Assembly (NCBI GenBank): GCA_963751165.1
Contig: CAVVTP010000004.1
Coordinates: 163,081-227,080 of the forward strand
Length of the DNA stretch: 64,000 bases
Source of the DNA: Roseiarcus sp963751165
GTDB taxonomy: Bacteria; Pseudomonadota; Alphaproteobacteria; Rhizobiales; Beijerinckiaceae
Direction of reading: 5' to 3'
Both the position numbers and the translations under genes were made by a program. The notes under the pieces were generated by a model. It was not told the DNA's origin. It saw nothing but the letters and a program-made list of their open reading frames with translations, and did no database searches. Shown here piece by piece: positions 43,949-53,052 of the stretch (positions are counted from its first letter, which is position 1; the number at the start of each line of letters is the position of its first letter).

Positions 43949-45253
43949 TTACATACGTCCGACGCTTAAATAGCGAAATCCTCTCCGGCGCATATCTGAC
44001 GGAGAATAAATATTGCGAAGATCAACGATGACCGGCTCGCTCAGCGCGTCCTTGATGCGGGCAAGGTCGAGCGCCCGAAAAGCATCCCACTCGGTCACGA
44101 TCACGAGCACGGACGCGCCTTCCGCGCAAAGATAGGCATTCTGACAAAAGGTAACATCGGTTAAAATTTGCTTTGCTTGTTCCATCGCCTGAGGATCGTA
44201 GGCGCGCACCCTCGCCCCTGCAGCCTGCAATGCGGTGATGATGCCAATTGCCGGCGCCTCTCGGATATCGTCGGTGTTTTGCTTGAACGCGAGACCCAAA
44301 ACAGCGACCGTCTTGTCGGCTACGCTATCGCCGGACGCGGCGATCACCTTTTTCGCCATTCGGCTCTTGCGCGCCCGGTTCGCCTCAGCGACTGCCTCAA
44401 TGATCGTGGTAGGGGCACCCAGCTCCCGCGCCGTTTGCGCGAGCGCCAGCGTGTCCTTTGGAAAGCAAGAACCGCCGAATCCAGGGCCGGCATGCAGGAA
44501 TTTTGAGCCAATACGGTTGTCCAAGCCTATTCCGCGAGCCACATCTTGCACGTCGGCGCCCGCTTTTTCGCAAATGTCCGCCATCTCGTTGATGAAAGCC
44601 ACTTTTGCTGCGAGAAAGCCATTGGCCGCATACTTGATCAATTCCGCTGTCCGACGCGCGGTGAAGAGAAATGGCGCAGCGTTCAGATAGAGTGGCCGGT
44701 ATGCTTCGTGCATCAATGCGGCGGCACGAGGATCGTCTGTTCCGACGACAATCCGATCAGGATGTTTGAAGTCGTAAATTGCCGCGCCTTCTCGCAAGAA
44801 TTCCGGATTTGAGACCACCGCGAAATCGGCGCCAGGATTCACCGTGCGAATGATTTTTTCGACTTCGTCGCCTGTCCCGACGGGAACGGTCGATTTGTTG
44901 ACGACGACGGTGAAGCCCTTGATCCCGGTGGCGATCTCCTTTGCCGCGGCATAAACAAAGCGCAAATCCGCCTGTCCCTCGTCACCGCGGGTTGGCGTGC
45001 CAACTGCGATGAAGACCGCCTCAGCCATCTCGACCGCGGGAGGTAGATCGGTCGAAAAGGACAGCCGCTCCTCGCGGATGTTTGTTTCCACGATGCTGGA
45101 TAGACCGGGCTCGTAGATTGGCATCCTCCCGGCTTGCAGCGCGGCGATCTTGGAGGCGTCCATGTCGACGCAGATCACAATATGCCCGAAGTCGGCAAAG
45201 CATGCCCCCGATACAAGTCCGACATAGCCGGAACCGATAATTGCGATGCGCAC
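43949..45253 (-). CDS. ugd: UDP-glucose 6-dehydrogenase
   Basis: A 434-residue enzyme that oxidises UDP-glucose twice with NAD to UDP-glucuronate, a precursor of acidic exopolysaccharide. Motifs are MRIAIIGSGYVGLVSGACFA (NAD binding), FIAVGTPTRGDEGQADL, STVPVGTGD, SNPEFLREGAAIYDF and the catalytic GGSCFPKD with Cys 263; the C-terminal domain contains GLAFKQNTDDIREAP. Length is normal. With GalE and the glycosyltransferases downstream it supports a polysaccharide-building role for this region. Confidence 0.95.
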   Translation of the reverse strand: MRIAIIGSGYVGLVSGACFADFGHIVICVDMDASKIAALQAGRMPIYEPGLSSIVETNIREERLSFSTDLPPAVEMAEAVFIAVGTPTRGDEGQADLRFVYAAAKEIATGIKGFTVVVNKSTVPVGTGDEVEKIIRTVNPGADFAVVSNPEFLREGAAIYDFKHPDRIVVGTDDPRAAALMHEAYRPLYLNAAPFLFTARRTAELIKYAANGFLAAKVAFINEMADICEKAGADVQDVARGIGLDNRIGSKFLHAGPGFGGSCFPKDTLALAQTARELGAPTTIIEAVAEANRARKSRMAKKVIAASGDSVADKTVAVLGLAFKQNTDDIREAPAIGIITALQAAGARVRAYDPQAMEQAKQILTDVTFCQNAYLCAEGASVLVIVTEWDAFRALDLARIKDALSEPVIVDLRNIYSPSDMRRRGFRYLSVGRM

Positions 45254-45339
45254 TAGTCTGTCATCCCCTTAAGTTTTTCGCTCGGGCGGTGAATTACGCC
45301 TCAATGATCCAATTTTGGCATTGGTGGCGTCGTGCCGTT

Positions 45340-45648
45340 CGGCCTAGGCTACGGCTTAGCACATATATATTGGATGCGCCGAATACGAAGCCTTCCCCGC
45401 GACCGAGGCTCGCCGCCTCGTCAACCGCTTCGAATGGGTCTACCCGCCCAAGGCACGGCTCCGGCAGAATCCGAACTCGCCGTCCTCACTTGCCAGTGCC
45501 TCGATCGGCGCATCCCTGACCAAGAAACCCTCATCCGCGAGGTCGGCGCCTGGGCCAAACACCGCAACCCGCCCCCGCCAAGGCCGACTGGCACTTCACC
45601 ACGGACGACGCGCGCATCAAGCTCAAGCACCTATACCTCGTGCTTTAG
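45340..45648 (+). pseudogene. IS630-type transposase relic (C-terminal)
   Basis: Across frames the plus strand reads ATEARRLVNRFEWVYPPK, ESELAVLTCQCLDRRIPDQE, TLIREVGAWAKHRN, KADWHFTTDDARIKLKHLYL. This is the C-terminal part of IS630-family transposases, including the conserved W-FT--DAR-KL-HLYP end. Two or more indels and loss of the rest make it inactive. Confidence 0.72.
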
Positions 45649-45665
45649 TTAGATGAATCGGCCGA

Positions 45666-46007
45666 CTAGACGTGGCGCAGAATTACGCCAAGGCCAGATG
45701 GTGACAACGGTTTGTCCCCTATCTTCTCGAGAATCCTCTCCATTTCGGCGGCAGTATAGCCGTGCAGTGTCTGTACACGCTTGTGGCCCAGCTTTGCTTC
45801 GCTCAACGCGAGTTCAGACGCTGCCGTGTCGTTCGGAGCGTCGATAATCGTCACCATGTCAAACTCGCCATCCGTCCAAATAATCTCCTTCACGGTTACG
45901 CCGTGCTTCACAGCTAAGTCCTTAAAATCTTCAGATCGCCGTACTGTATCTTTGATTTCGTGAAGCCCCTTCTCGGTGAAATTCACAAGTCTTACGTAGA
46001 TGGGCAT
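45666..46007 (-). CDS. GYD-domain protein
   Basis: A 113-residue protein beginning MPIYVRLVNFTEKGLHEIKD. The block IIWTDGEFDMVTIIDAPNDT is the ferredoxin-like GYD domain, here GEFD in place of the GYD triplet. The family occurs widely in soil bacteria as small cytosolic proteins of unknown function, possibly dimeric alpha-beta barrels. The gene is complete and isolated between IS debris. AGGAGG is present upstream of the ATG at 46007. Confidence 0.85.
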   Translation of the reverse strand: MPIYVRLVNFTEKGLHEIKDTVRRSEDFKDLAVKHGVTVKEIIWTDGEFDMVTIIDAPNDTAASELALSEAKLGHKRVQTLHGYTAAEMERILEKIGDKPLSPSGLGVILRHV

Positions 46008-46023
46008 CGCGCCTCCTTCCTGA

Positions 46024-46404
46024 CTGATCTTCTACAGTTGAAAAAGTTAAGCCTCTGAAATCGGGCGCAAAAGCGTCCCTGTGCCGATGACGTGGCACTA
46101 CATTACATAACTATATCGTGGATAGGCATTTCTATTCGACGCAAGCGGACGTCGAGTATCTACGGGTCGCATACAGCCGGCATGAGGACGGCGCAGCGCA
46201 CCCGCTCGCGGGCTTCGTGCCGAAATACATGCGAAGAATCCGGCACCAACTCAGTCTTGGTCCGCACATCATACGCATAGGTCACAAAAAAATCAATGGT
46301 CTATAGCGAAGACGTGGCACTACATTTTCAAGCCTGGCACCTATCAACAGTAGTTATATGAATGCCTTACGCATACCACGTACGCTCCAACTGTAGAAGA
46401 TCAG
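46024..46404. mobile_element. Possible miniature element bounded by 17-bp inverted repeats
   Basis: CTGATCTTCTACAGTTG at 46024-46040 and its exact reverse complement CAACTGTAGAAGATCAG at 46388-46404 bound 381 bases. Inside, GACGTGGCACTACATT occurs twice (46089-46104 and 46311-46326). A 62-residue ORF (46118-46306, plus) lies between them without recognisable features. The pattern suggests a non-autonomous transposable element, but no target duplication is evident. Confidence 0.45.
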
Positions 46405-46639
46405 CCTGACGTGTTGTGCTTTTTTAGCCCGCGTTTTCGGCCGCGCGAACGACCAATGGACGTTTAACGCGCACCACTCATCGTCCGCACCCTGGTAGTT
46501 CGACGCCACCAAGGCAACTGTAGTGCGTGCCGCGTGCTGCGCCAACAATTTATCCTCTGACGAACTCGGTTAGTCTAGCGCCAAATTAGCGCGCAGTGGC
46601 GCGGTTCGACCGAGTCAATAGTCCATTTAGTCTAGCGCC

Positions 46640-47690
46640 TTCCTGAAGGTAGCTGAGGTTGAGTGTGAGACATCTGAGTCCTGTCATAGACAGACATCTT
46701 CACCGCTCGTGGTGAGAAGCTTGCGAGCGGGTTCTTCGGATCAATCGGCTCGTCGGACATGGCCTCTCGCCGCCTCCATTCGGCGATCGTCTTGCGATTG
46801 ACGCCATACTGCTTGGTGAGCGGTATTGCCTTCTCGCTGGGATCGCTCACGCGGATGTCCCGCTGGATGTTGAAAAGGGCGAAGCGGGCGTGGCTGACAC
46901 AAAGGCTGTGCCGCCTTCCCGGCGCGAGCAACAGGATGCTGTGCTGGTTCAGCACGTATGAGAGACGGGGAGGTCTCTGAGCTGAGGCGTTTGAGATACT
47001 CGTCTGGGGTGAGCTCGCGAAGGGCCTGGTGGGGTCTGTCGTGGTTGTGTCGGTGGGCGAAGGCGTCGACGAGCGCTGGAGCTTGCTGAACTGGGCGGGC
47101 AGGTCGTAGGAGGCGTAGAACTCGTAACGCGAGTTCGACTAGGGGCGCTCGACGCAGCCATTGAGATCGGGCCGCTTGGGGGGGAGGACGAGGAGCTCGA
47201 GGCCGTTGTCACTACAGTGGTCTTCGAACACCGACAAGAACTCGAATCCTCCGTCGACCGTCCGTCGACCTGGATTCCCTTGACTTTGAAGGGCGCTGCC
47301 GCGGAGCTTGTCGAGGAGGGCCTTGGCGGCGCGGGCGAATTCTGTGGCCGAGCGTCCATTTTTGGCTACCGGGTCGTAGACGGTGAAGTGCTTGATCGCG
47401 CGACCGGGGCGGACGTTGACGAAGAGGGTGTCGATCTGGACGAGTTCGACCAACCCATCGAGTCGATGGTGCTAGTCGAGGACAATGGTCCGATCCACAC
47501 CAGCAAGCCGTCCTTGGCCGCGCTGGCCGCTGGCTCACAGTCCACTGGCTGCCAAGATGCGCCCAAATTGACGCGTTCGATGAAGACGTTGTCCATCCAG
47601 CGACCGCTCCCGTCCATTGAGATGCGCTCGCGGCCTCGATCTCCGCCAATCGATTTCAGCGCAGATCGACAGAGATCAGTCAACACTTGA
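46640..47690 (-). pseudogene. Composite relic of IS481/IS3-type transposases
   Basis: On the minus strand, from high to low coordinates: RISMDGSGRWMDNVFIERV (47,570-47,640) is the C-terminal block of an IS3-family transposase. VQIDTLFVNVRPGRAIKHFT, VYDPVAKNGRSATEF, GFEFLSVFEDHC and LELLVLPPKRPDLNGCVERP (47,140-47,450) form an rve integrase core, followed by YEFYASYDLPAQF in another frame. KAIPLTKQYGVNRKTIAEWR (46,790-46,850) is an N-terminal helix-turn-helix. The parts are out of order and frameshifted, so they come from several insertions. Confidence 0.72.
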
Positions 47691-47751
47691 CAATTCTGTC
47701 ATTGCCCTCTGCACAAAACACCTGAGAGAATATGTAAACCTTGACGGAACT

Positions 47752-47774
47752 GACACAACGTGATTGGTTGTGTC
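47752..47774. promoter_or_regulatory. Palindrome upstream of the NRPS gene, site 3
   Basis: GACACAAC-N7-GTTGTGTC is a perfect 8-bp inverted repeat about 240 bases before the NRPS start at 48011. It shares GACACAAC and TTGGTTGT with the site at 43,422. It may be a repressor or activator site for the NRPS; this is inference. Confidence 0.5.
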
Positions 47775-48010
47775 CCGTCGCGGTCAATCCGGTTAGTCAT
47801 AGGGAATGTCATGAGGTCGGTCCTGCCTGCTCGCCTTCGGCCGAGCATGTCGCTAGGTTAGCCGTTGAAATGAACCGAGCTGAACGCATGCCTTTCTGAC
47901 CTTAAACCATTGGCAGTTATGCCCCACTCGCAAGTGGGCAGCGAGGATTGCGCGAAGCGCTGTATGCCAGTCGCCGGGGAAAGCCCTCGGCGCATCACCG
48001 AGGGCATGAA

Positions 48011-49672
48011 ATGTTTCATACAGTTTTGAAGGGCGAAACGCTTACCGTTCGCAACCTTATTGATCGGATGGCTTTGGCCCACCCTGAGCTTGTCTTTTTG
48101 ATTAGCCCGGAGACTGAGCGCGTTTTGACCTTCGAGGGGCTCCGGGAGCAGGCGCGGCATCTATGCGGGCAGTTTCGCCAAAAGGGATTGGAGCCCGGGG
48201 ATAAAGTCGCCTTTTTGATGGATAATGGGCTGTTTACCGCACAGCTATTCCTCGGAACGATGTACGGGGGCTTTGTCTCGGTGCCACTGAACGTGCGCGC
48301 CGGGGTATCGCAACTGTCGTACATGCTCGATCATTGCGACGCCACGGTCGTATTTGTGGGCAACCAATATGCTTCTCTGATCAAGGAAGTGTTGTCCGAG
48401 GTCAGCCGGGCAGTTGAGGTGGTCTTCGCCGATGTCGGCAGTTTCATTGAAGAGAGTGATTCGCCATATCCAACCTGTGAGTTGTCTTCACCTGGGGCGG
48501 AGGATGCGGCGCTGCTGATGTACAGTTCAGGGACTACAGGGCAACCGAAAGGAGCAGTCCATACTCACAAGTCTATTCTCGCTCATGGGAAAAATTCTAT
48601 TCTTTCACATGAGCTTACGCCGACGGATCGGTCTCTTCTTGCTCTTCCGTTATATCACATCAACGCCGAGTGCGTGACCTTGATTCCCACCCTTATGAGC
48701 GGCGGTTCGGTAGTCATCCCACGCGGTTTCGTCGTCAGCGAGTTCTGGAACTGGCTGGACGACTATCGCTGCACTTGGTCGGCACTGGTGCCGACGATCA
48801 TCTCGCAACTCTTGGATTGGAAGGATCCGAAGGGGGACAGCCGCGCGGCCGCATTCGAGCGCATTCGTTTTTTGCGCACGTCGTCGGCGCCGCTCTCGCC
48901 TGCATTGCATCGTGAATTCCTAGAAAAATTCAAATTGCCGCTCATTCAGGCGATGGGATCGTCGGAGGCGGGCAACGTCTTCTCGAATCCAGTACCTCCC
49001 GGCACGAACAAGATTGGGTCACCCGGCAAGCCGTGGGGCTTCGAAACAAGGATTATCGGTCGCGAAGGCGAGGATCTGCCTGCTGGCGAAGCGGGCGAGG
49101 TTCTGATCCGCGGAGACGGGATGATGCAGGGCTACTACAAGGACCCTGCTGGAACGGCAGCGGCGGTGGATGCTGACAAGTGGTTGCATACCGGCGACCT
49201 CGCCTATCGGGACGAGGACGGTTACTTCTTCGTCATCGGTCGCTCGAAGGAATTGATCATCAAGGGCGGAATGAACATCGCTCCCAAGCAGATCGATGAG
49301 ATCTTGGAGTCGCATCCTGCTGTCCTGGAGGCGGCAGCCGTGGGCGTTCCCGATCGGTACGTCGGCGAGGATGTCGTCGCGTTCGCGGTTCTGCGGGACG
49401 GGGCGAAGTGCCATGAGGGGGAACTGCTCAGCTTTTGCGAGAGCCGTCTTGGCCATTTCAAAACGCCGAGCCGAGATTTATTTTGTTCGCGATTTGCCGA
49501 AGGGGCCTTCAGGCAAGGTGCAACGGCTGAGGCTGCAGGAAGAGGCGGCGGCACGTTCTGCTTCCGCCGCGGCGACGGAACTGAGCAATCGGCTGACGTC
49601 GTCTGTCGCTTCGCTGACGCCGTCAACGCCGATCGAACAAATTATCGCGGGAACCTGGGCGAAGCTGCTTAA
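48011..49672 (+). CDS. NRPS segment 1: acyl/aryl-AMP ligase loading domain
   Basis: Starts MFHTVLKGETLTVRNLIDRM and carries an ANL-family adenylation domain: LLMYSSGTTGQPKGAVHTHK (P-loop), QAMGSSEAGN, YRDEDGYFFVIGRSKELIIK and GGMNIAPKQIDEILESHPAV. It most resembles fatty or aryl acyl-CoA ligases rather than amino-acid A domains, so it probably loads a carboxylic-acid starter. I chose the ATG at 48011 over 47948. Near 49,469 one extra base shifts the frame; the true continuation AEIYFVRDLPKGPSGKVQRL carries the catalytic Lys block and joins segment 2. The stop at 49672 is out of the correct frame. Confidence 0.85.
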   Translation: MFHTVLKGETLTVRNLIDRMALAHPELVFLISPETERVLTFEGLREQARHLCGQFRQKGLEPGDKVAFLMDNGLFTAQLFLGTMYGGFVSVPLNVRAGVSQLSYMLDHCDATVVFVGNQYASLIKEVLSEVSRAVEVVFADVGSFIEESDSPYPTCELSSPGAEDAALLMYSSGTTGQPKGAVHTHKSILAHGKNSILSHELTPTDRSLLALPLYHINAECVTLIPTLMSGGSVVIPRGFVVSEFWNWLDDYRCTWSALVPTIISQLLDWKDPKGDSRAAAFERIRFLRTSSAPLSPALHREFLEKFKLPLIQAMGSSEAGNVFSNPVPPGTNKIGSPGKPWGFETRIIGREGEDLPAGEAGEVLIRGDGMMQGYYKDPAGTAAAVDADKWLHTGDLAYRDEDGYFFVIGRSKELIIKGGMNIAPKQIDEILESHPAVLEAAAVGVPDRYVGEDVVAFAVLRDGAKCHEGELLSFCESRLGHFKTPSRDLFCSRFAEGAFRQGATAEAAGRGGGTFCFRRGDGTEQSADVVCRFADAVNADRTNYRGNLGEAA

Positions 49673-51695
49673 TCAGCCGTATGTGGACCCGCAAAGCAAC
49701 TTTTTCTCGTTAGGGGGCCACTCGCTGCTCGCCATCCAATGTTTGTCGCAGCTCCGCGAGAAGCTACCAATTCGCATTTCATTGGCGGATTTCTTCGAGA
49801 ACGCCACCGTCGCGGAACAGGCGGCGCTGATCCGGAGTCGGTTGCGTCCTGATCATGTTTCTTCCGGGGACTCGACGGTTTCGTGGGAGCAGGAGCTATT
49901 GGAGAAGGCTGGTCTGGCGGTGGTCGATGAGACCGTCCCGCTTCGCGACCGCTCGCTGCCATGCCCACTAAGCCCCAATCAGCAACGAATCTGGTTCATG
50001 GAACAAGTGATTGCTGGGGCTCCCGTTTATAATGAATCTGAGGCCGCACGGCTTCGGGGAGAACTGAACGTCGAGGTGCTGGAGAAGGCGCTGAACGCCA
50101 TCGTCGCGCGCCGTGAAAACCTGCGGACTACTATTCAGGCGACCCACGATGAACCTTCAGTGGTTGTCCACGAAAATTGGCCGTTTCAGCTCAAGCAAAT
50201 TGACTTGAGTGCGCTGCCGCCGGCTCAACGCGAGGCGGAAGTCGAGCGTTTGCTGATTGACGAGCCGAGGCTTCCATATCATCTCGATGTAGAGCCGGGA
50301 ATCCGCATAACGTTGCTCCGCCTGGGACAGACGGAGCACGTCATGATTCTGATGATGCATCACATCGTTTGCGACTGGGCGTCGATAGGCAATTTCTGGC
50401 GAGATCTGTCAGCTTTGTATCACGCGGGCTGCCGCGGCCAGCCCCTTGAGCTGCCCGCTTTGCCGATTCAGCACGGCGATTACGCGGTCTGGCATCGACA
50501 GCTGCTCAATCGTGGTGACTTCGCCCAGGATTTTGCATATTGGCAGGAAACCCTGCGCGGCGCCCCCGCGCTGCTGAACCTTCCGACAGATCGGCCTCGT
50601 CCTCCTGTTTTTTCCTATCGAGGCGCGAAGCGACGCTTCAAGATCCCGACGACATTGGTGCTAGCCCTGCGAGATTGCAGCCGGCGGGAAAAGGTCAGTT
50701 TATTTACTCTCTTTACCGCGGCGCTGGACGCCCTGCTCTATCGCTACACAGGGCAGGAGGACATCCTGCTGGGAATCCCATTGGCCGATCGGGATCGTCC
50801 GGAACTGCAATCGGTAGTCGGTTTTCTTCTGCACACTCACGTGCTTCGAACACGGCTCTCAGTGGATCTGAGTTTTCGGGAACTGATGATGCGGGTGCAA
50901 AAATCGGTGCTCGAGCTTTACGTTCACCGGTCTCCCCCGTTTGATCAGGTTGTGAGCAGGGTCCGACCTGAGCGGAACTCTAGTTATTCCCCTCTCTTCC
51001 AGGTGATGTTCATTTGGCGTGATGCCGACCAGCAGCCCTCGTTTATTGGGCTGGATGGGCTCGAGATGGAGTCGCTCCTGTCCGAGAGCAGAACCGCCAA
51101 GTTTGACCTCACACTGTTCTTGACCGACGGCGCCGACAGCTTCGATCTGGACATCGAGTACAGCACCGATCTGTTTGATGAGGACCGTATCGAGCGCATG
51201 GCTGGGCATTTGTCCACGCTATTGGAGGCGGCCGCTGAAAATCCGGACCGGCTTGTGTCAGATTTGCCCCTGCTGACCGAGGCCGAGCGTCGGCAGCTGC
51301 TCGTGGAGTGGAACCGGACAGCGCTCGCTTATCCCAAAGATCAGTGCGTGCACCAGCTTTTTGAGGAGCAAGTGGAGCGCGCGCCCGAAGTCCGTGGCAG
51401 TGACGTTCGACGGAAAGCGATTGACATATCGCGAGCTCAATCAGCGCGCCAACCAGTTGGCCCGCCATCTGCAGAGGCTGGGGGTGGGACCGGATACGTT
51501 GGTAGCCATCTGCCTGGAACGGTCACTGGAGATGGTGGTCGTTCTGCTGGGCATCCTCAAAGCCGGCGGGGCGTATGTCCCCCTGGACCCGAGCTTTCCA
51601 AGCGAACGGCTGGCGTTCATGCTTCGGGACTCAGGCGCGCTCCTGCTTCTGACCCAGCAGCGCTTGCGCGACCAATTAAAGGTTGCAAGCCCTAG
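49470..51695 (+). CDS. NRPS segment 2: carrier protein and condensation domain
   Basis: This is the continuation after the first frameshift. It contains the end of the ligase (LPKGPSGKVQRLRLQ), a carrier domain with FFSLGGHSLLAIQCL (phosphopantetheine Ser), and a condensation domain from about 49,960 to 51,250: LSPNQQRIWFMEQVIAGAPV, RRENLRTTIQ, MMHHIVCDWASIGNFW, YRYTGQEDILLGIPLADRDR and PLFQVMFIWRD. The C3 motif normally HHxxxDG has Trp in place of Gly. The correct frame ends at about 51,391 where an extra G appears; text after that to the stop at 51695 is not real protein. Confidence 0.85.
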   Translation, partial: AEIYFVRDLPKGPSGKVQRLRLQEEAAARSASAAATELSNRLTSSVASLTPSTPIEQIIAGTWAKLLNQPYVDPQSNFFSLGGHSLLAIQCLSQLREKLPIRISLADFFENATVAEQAALIRSRLRPDHVSSGDSTVSWEQELLEKAGLAVVDETVPLRDRSLPCPLSPNQQRIWFMEQVIAGAPVYNESEAARLRGELNVEVLEKALNAIVARRENLRTTIQATHDEPSVVVHENWPFQLKQIDLSALPPAQREAEVERLLIDEPRLPYHLDVEPGIRITLLRLGQTEHVMILMMHHIVCDWASIGNFWRDLSALYHAGCRGQPLELPALPIQHGDYAVWHRQLLNRGDFAQDFAYWQETLRGAPALLNLPTDRPRPPVFSYRGAKRRFKIPTTLVLALRDCSRREKVSLFTLFTAALDALLYRYTGQEDILLGIPLADRDRPELQSVVGFLLHTHVLRTRLSVDLSFRELMMRVQKSVLELYVHRSPPFDQVVSRVRPERNSSYSPLFQVMFIWRDADQQPSFIGLDGLEMESLLSESRTAKFDLTLFLTDGADSFDLDIEYSTDLFDEDRIERMAGHLSTLLEAAAENPDRLVSDLPLLTEAERRQLLVEWNRTALAYPKDQCVHQLFEEQVERAPEVRGSDVRRKAIDISRAQSARQPVGPPSAEAGGGTGYVGSHLPGTVTGDGGRSAGHPQSRRGVCPPGPELSKRTAGVHASGLRRAPASDPAALARPIKGCKP

Positions 51696-53052
51696 CGCCA
51701 AGCTTCTCTGTCTGGACTCCGATTGGAAAACGATCGCCACATCGCCGGATGAGAATCCCGAGTCCGGCGCGGGGCCGGAGAACCTCGCGTACGTGATCTA
51801 CACTTCCGGATCGACCGGACAACCTAAGGCCGTGGAGATCAGACACCGCAATTTGGCGAACGTCCTTTGCGCGATGGCAAGAGAGCCGGGCTTCGCGCCT
51901 AGCGACAAGCTGCTGGCGGTGACGACGATTAGCTTTGACATTGCCGCTTTGGAACTGTTCCTTCCGCTTGTCAGTGGCGGACAAGTCGAAGTGGCGCCGG
52001 CATCGGAGCTGTCCGACGGTTTCGCCCTGCGCCGGAGGCAGGAGATTTCGGGCGCCACCGTTATGCAGGCGACGCCCGCTACATGGGCGATGCTGATCGA
52101 GGCGGGCTGGACCGGCAATCGTGGCCTGCGGGCATTGTGCGGCGGCGAGGCGGTCGCGCCCGCGCTCGCCGACGAATTACTTACGCGGACGAAGGAGCTC
52201 TGGAACGTCTACGGCCCGACTGAGACGACGATTTGGTCGTCTCTGGGGCGCATCGGGACAGGCCAGCGGATCACGATCGGCCGCCCGATCGCCAACACGC
52301 TATTCTATGTAGTGGATAAAGCCGGGCATCCCCTTCCAGTCGGGGTGCCCGGCGAGTTGCTCATCGGCGGAGATGGGCTGGCGCGGGGTTACCTGCGTCG
52401 GCCGGAGTTGACCGCTGAGAAGTTTATCGCCAACCCGTTCAGCCGAGATCCCAGCGCTCGGCTCTACAGGACCGGAGACCTCGTTCGGCGCCTGTCCGGG
52501 GGAGCCATCGAGTTTTTGGGACGTCTGGATCACCAAGTGAAGATTCGCGGCTTCCGTATCGAGTTGGGCGAAATCGAGTCCGCGTTGGCCGAGCTTCCCG
52601 GGGTGCGCGAGGCGGTTGCACTGGCGCGCGAGGACGAGCCCGGCGACAAGCGATTGGTCGCCTATCTGGCAAAGGACGGAGAACCCCCGAAAGATTCGGA
52701 GTTGCGCGGCATGCTTCGGGCAAAGCTGCCGGAATACATGATCCCTTCCGCGTTCGTCGTCCTGGACCGCTTCCCGCTGACGCTGAACGAGAAGGTGGAT
52801 CGCAAGGCCTTGCCGAGACCGGACCTCCAATCATCGAATCCGACCGAATTCACGCCGCCCGCAGACGGAGACGCAGAAGACCTTGACGGACATCTGGCGC
52901 CAAGTTCTTGGGTTGGCGCGTGTGGGACTGCACGACAACTTCTTCGAGTTGGGCGGCCACTCGCTGCTAGCGGTTCGTGTGATTGGCAAAATCAACAAAT
53001 TGTTAGATGTGGATCTTACAGTTTTGACTGTCTACCAGAATCAGACGGTTGA
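51361..53052 (+). CDS. NRPS segment 3: amino-acid adenylation domain
   Basis: After the second frameshift (near 51,391) this frame encodes an A domain: LTYRELNQRANQLARHLQ, LKAGGAYVPLDPSFPSERLA, YVIYTSGSTGQPKAVEIRHR, ELWNVYGPTETTIWSS, GELLIGGDGLARGYLRRPEL, YRTGDLVRRLSGGAIEFLGR, QVKIRGFRIELGEIE and LPLTLNEKVDRKALP-like PLTLNEKVDRKALPRPD. Hand-aligned specificity positions read about D-I-L-Q-A-C-V-I, closest to glycine-type codes, with low certainty. The real protein leaves this frame near 52,868 at an extra G. Confidence 0.87.
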   Translation: MRSKWSARPKSVAVTFDGKRLTYRELNQRANQLARHLQRLGVGPDTLVAICLERSLEMVVVLLGILKAGGAYVPLDPSFPSERLAFMLRDSGALLLLTQQRLRDQLKVASPSAKLLCLDSDWKTIATSPDENPESGAGPENLAYVIYTSGSTGQPKAVEIRHRNLANVLCAMAREPGFAPSDKLLAVTTISFDIAALELFLPLVSGGQVEVAPASELSDGFALRRRQEISGATVMQATPATWAMLIEAGWTGNRGLRALCGGEAVAPALADELLTRTKELWNVYGPTETTIWSSLGRIGTGQRITIGRPIANTLFYVVDKAGHPLPVGVPGELLIGGDGLARGYLRRPELTAEKFIANPFSRDPSARLYRTGDLVRRLSGGAIEFLGRLDHQVKIRGFRIELGEIESALAELPGVREAVALAREDEPGDKRLVAYLAKDGEPPKDSELRGMLRAKLPEYMIPSAFVVLDRFPLTLNEKVDRKALPRPDLQSSNPTEFTPPADGDAEDLDGHLAPSSWVGACGTARQLLRVGRPLAASGSCDWQNQQIVRCGSYSFDCLPESDG

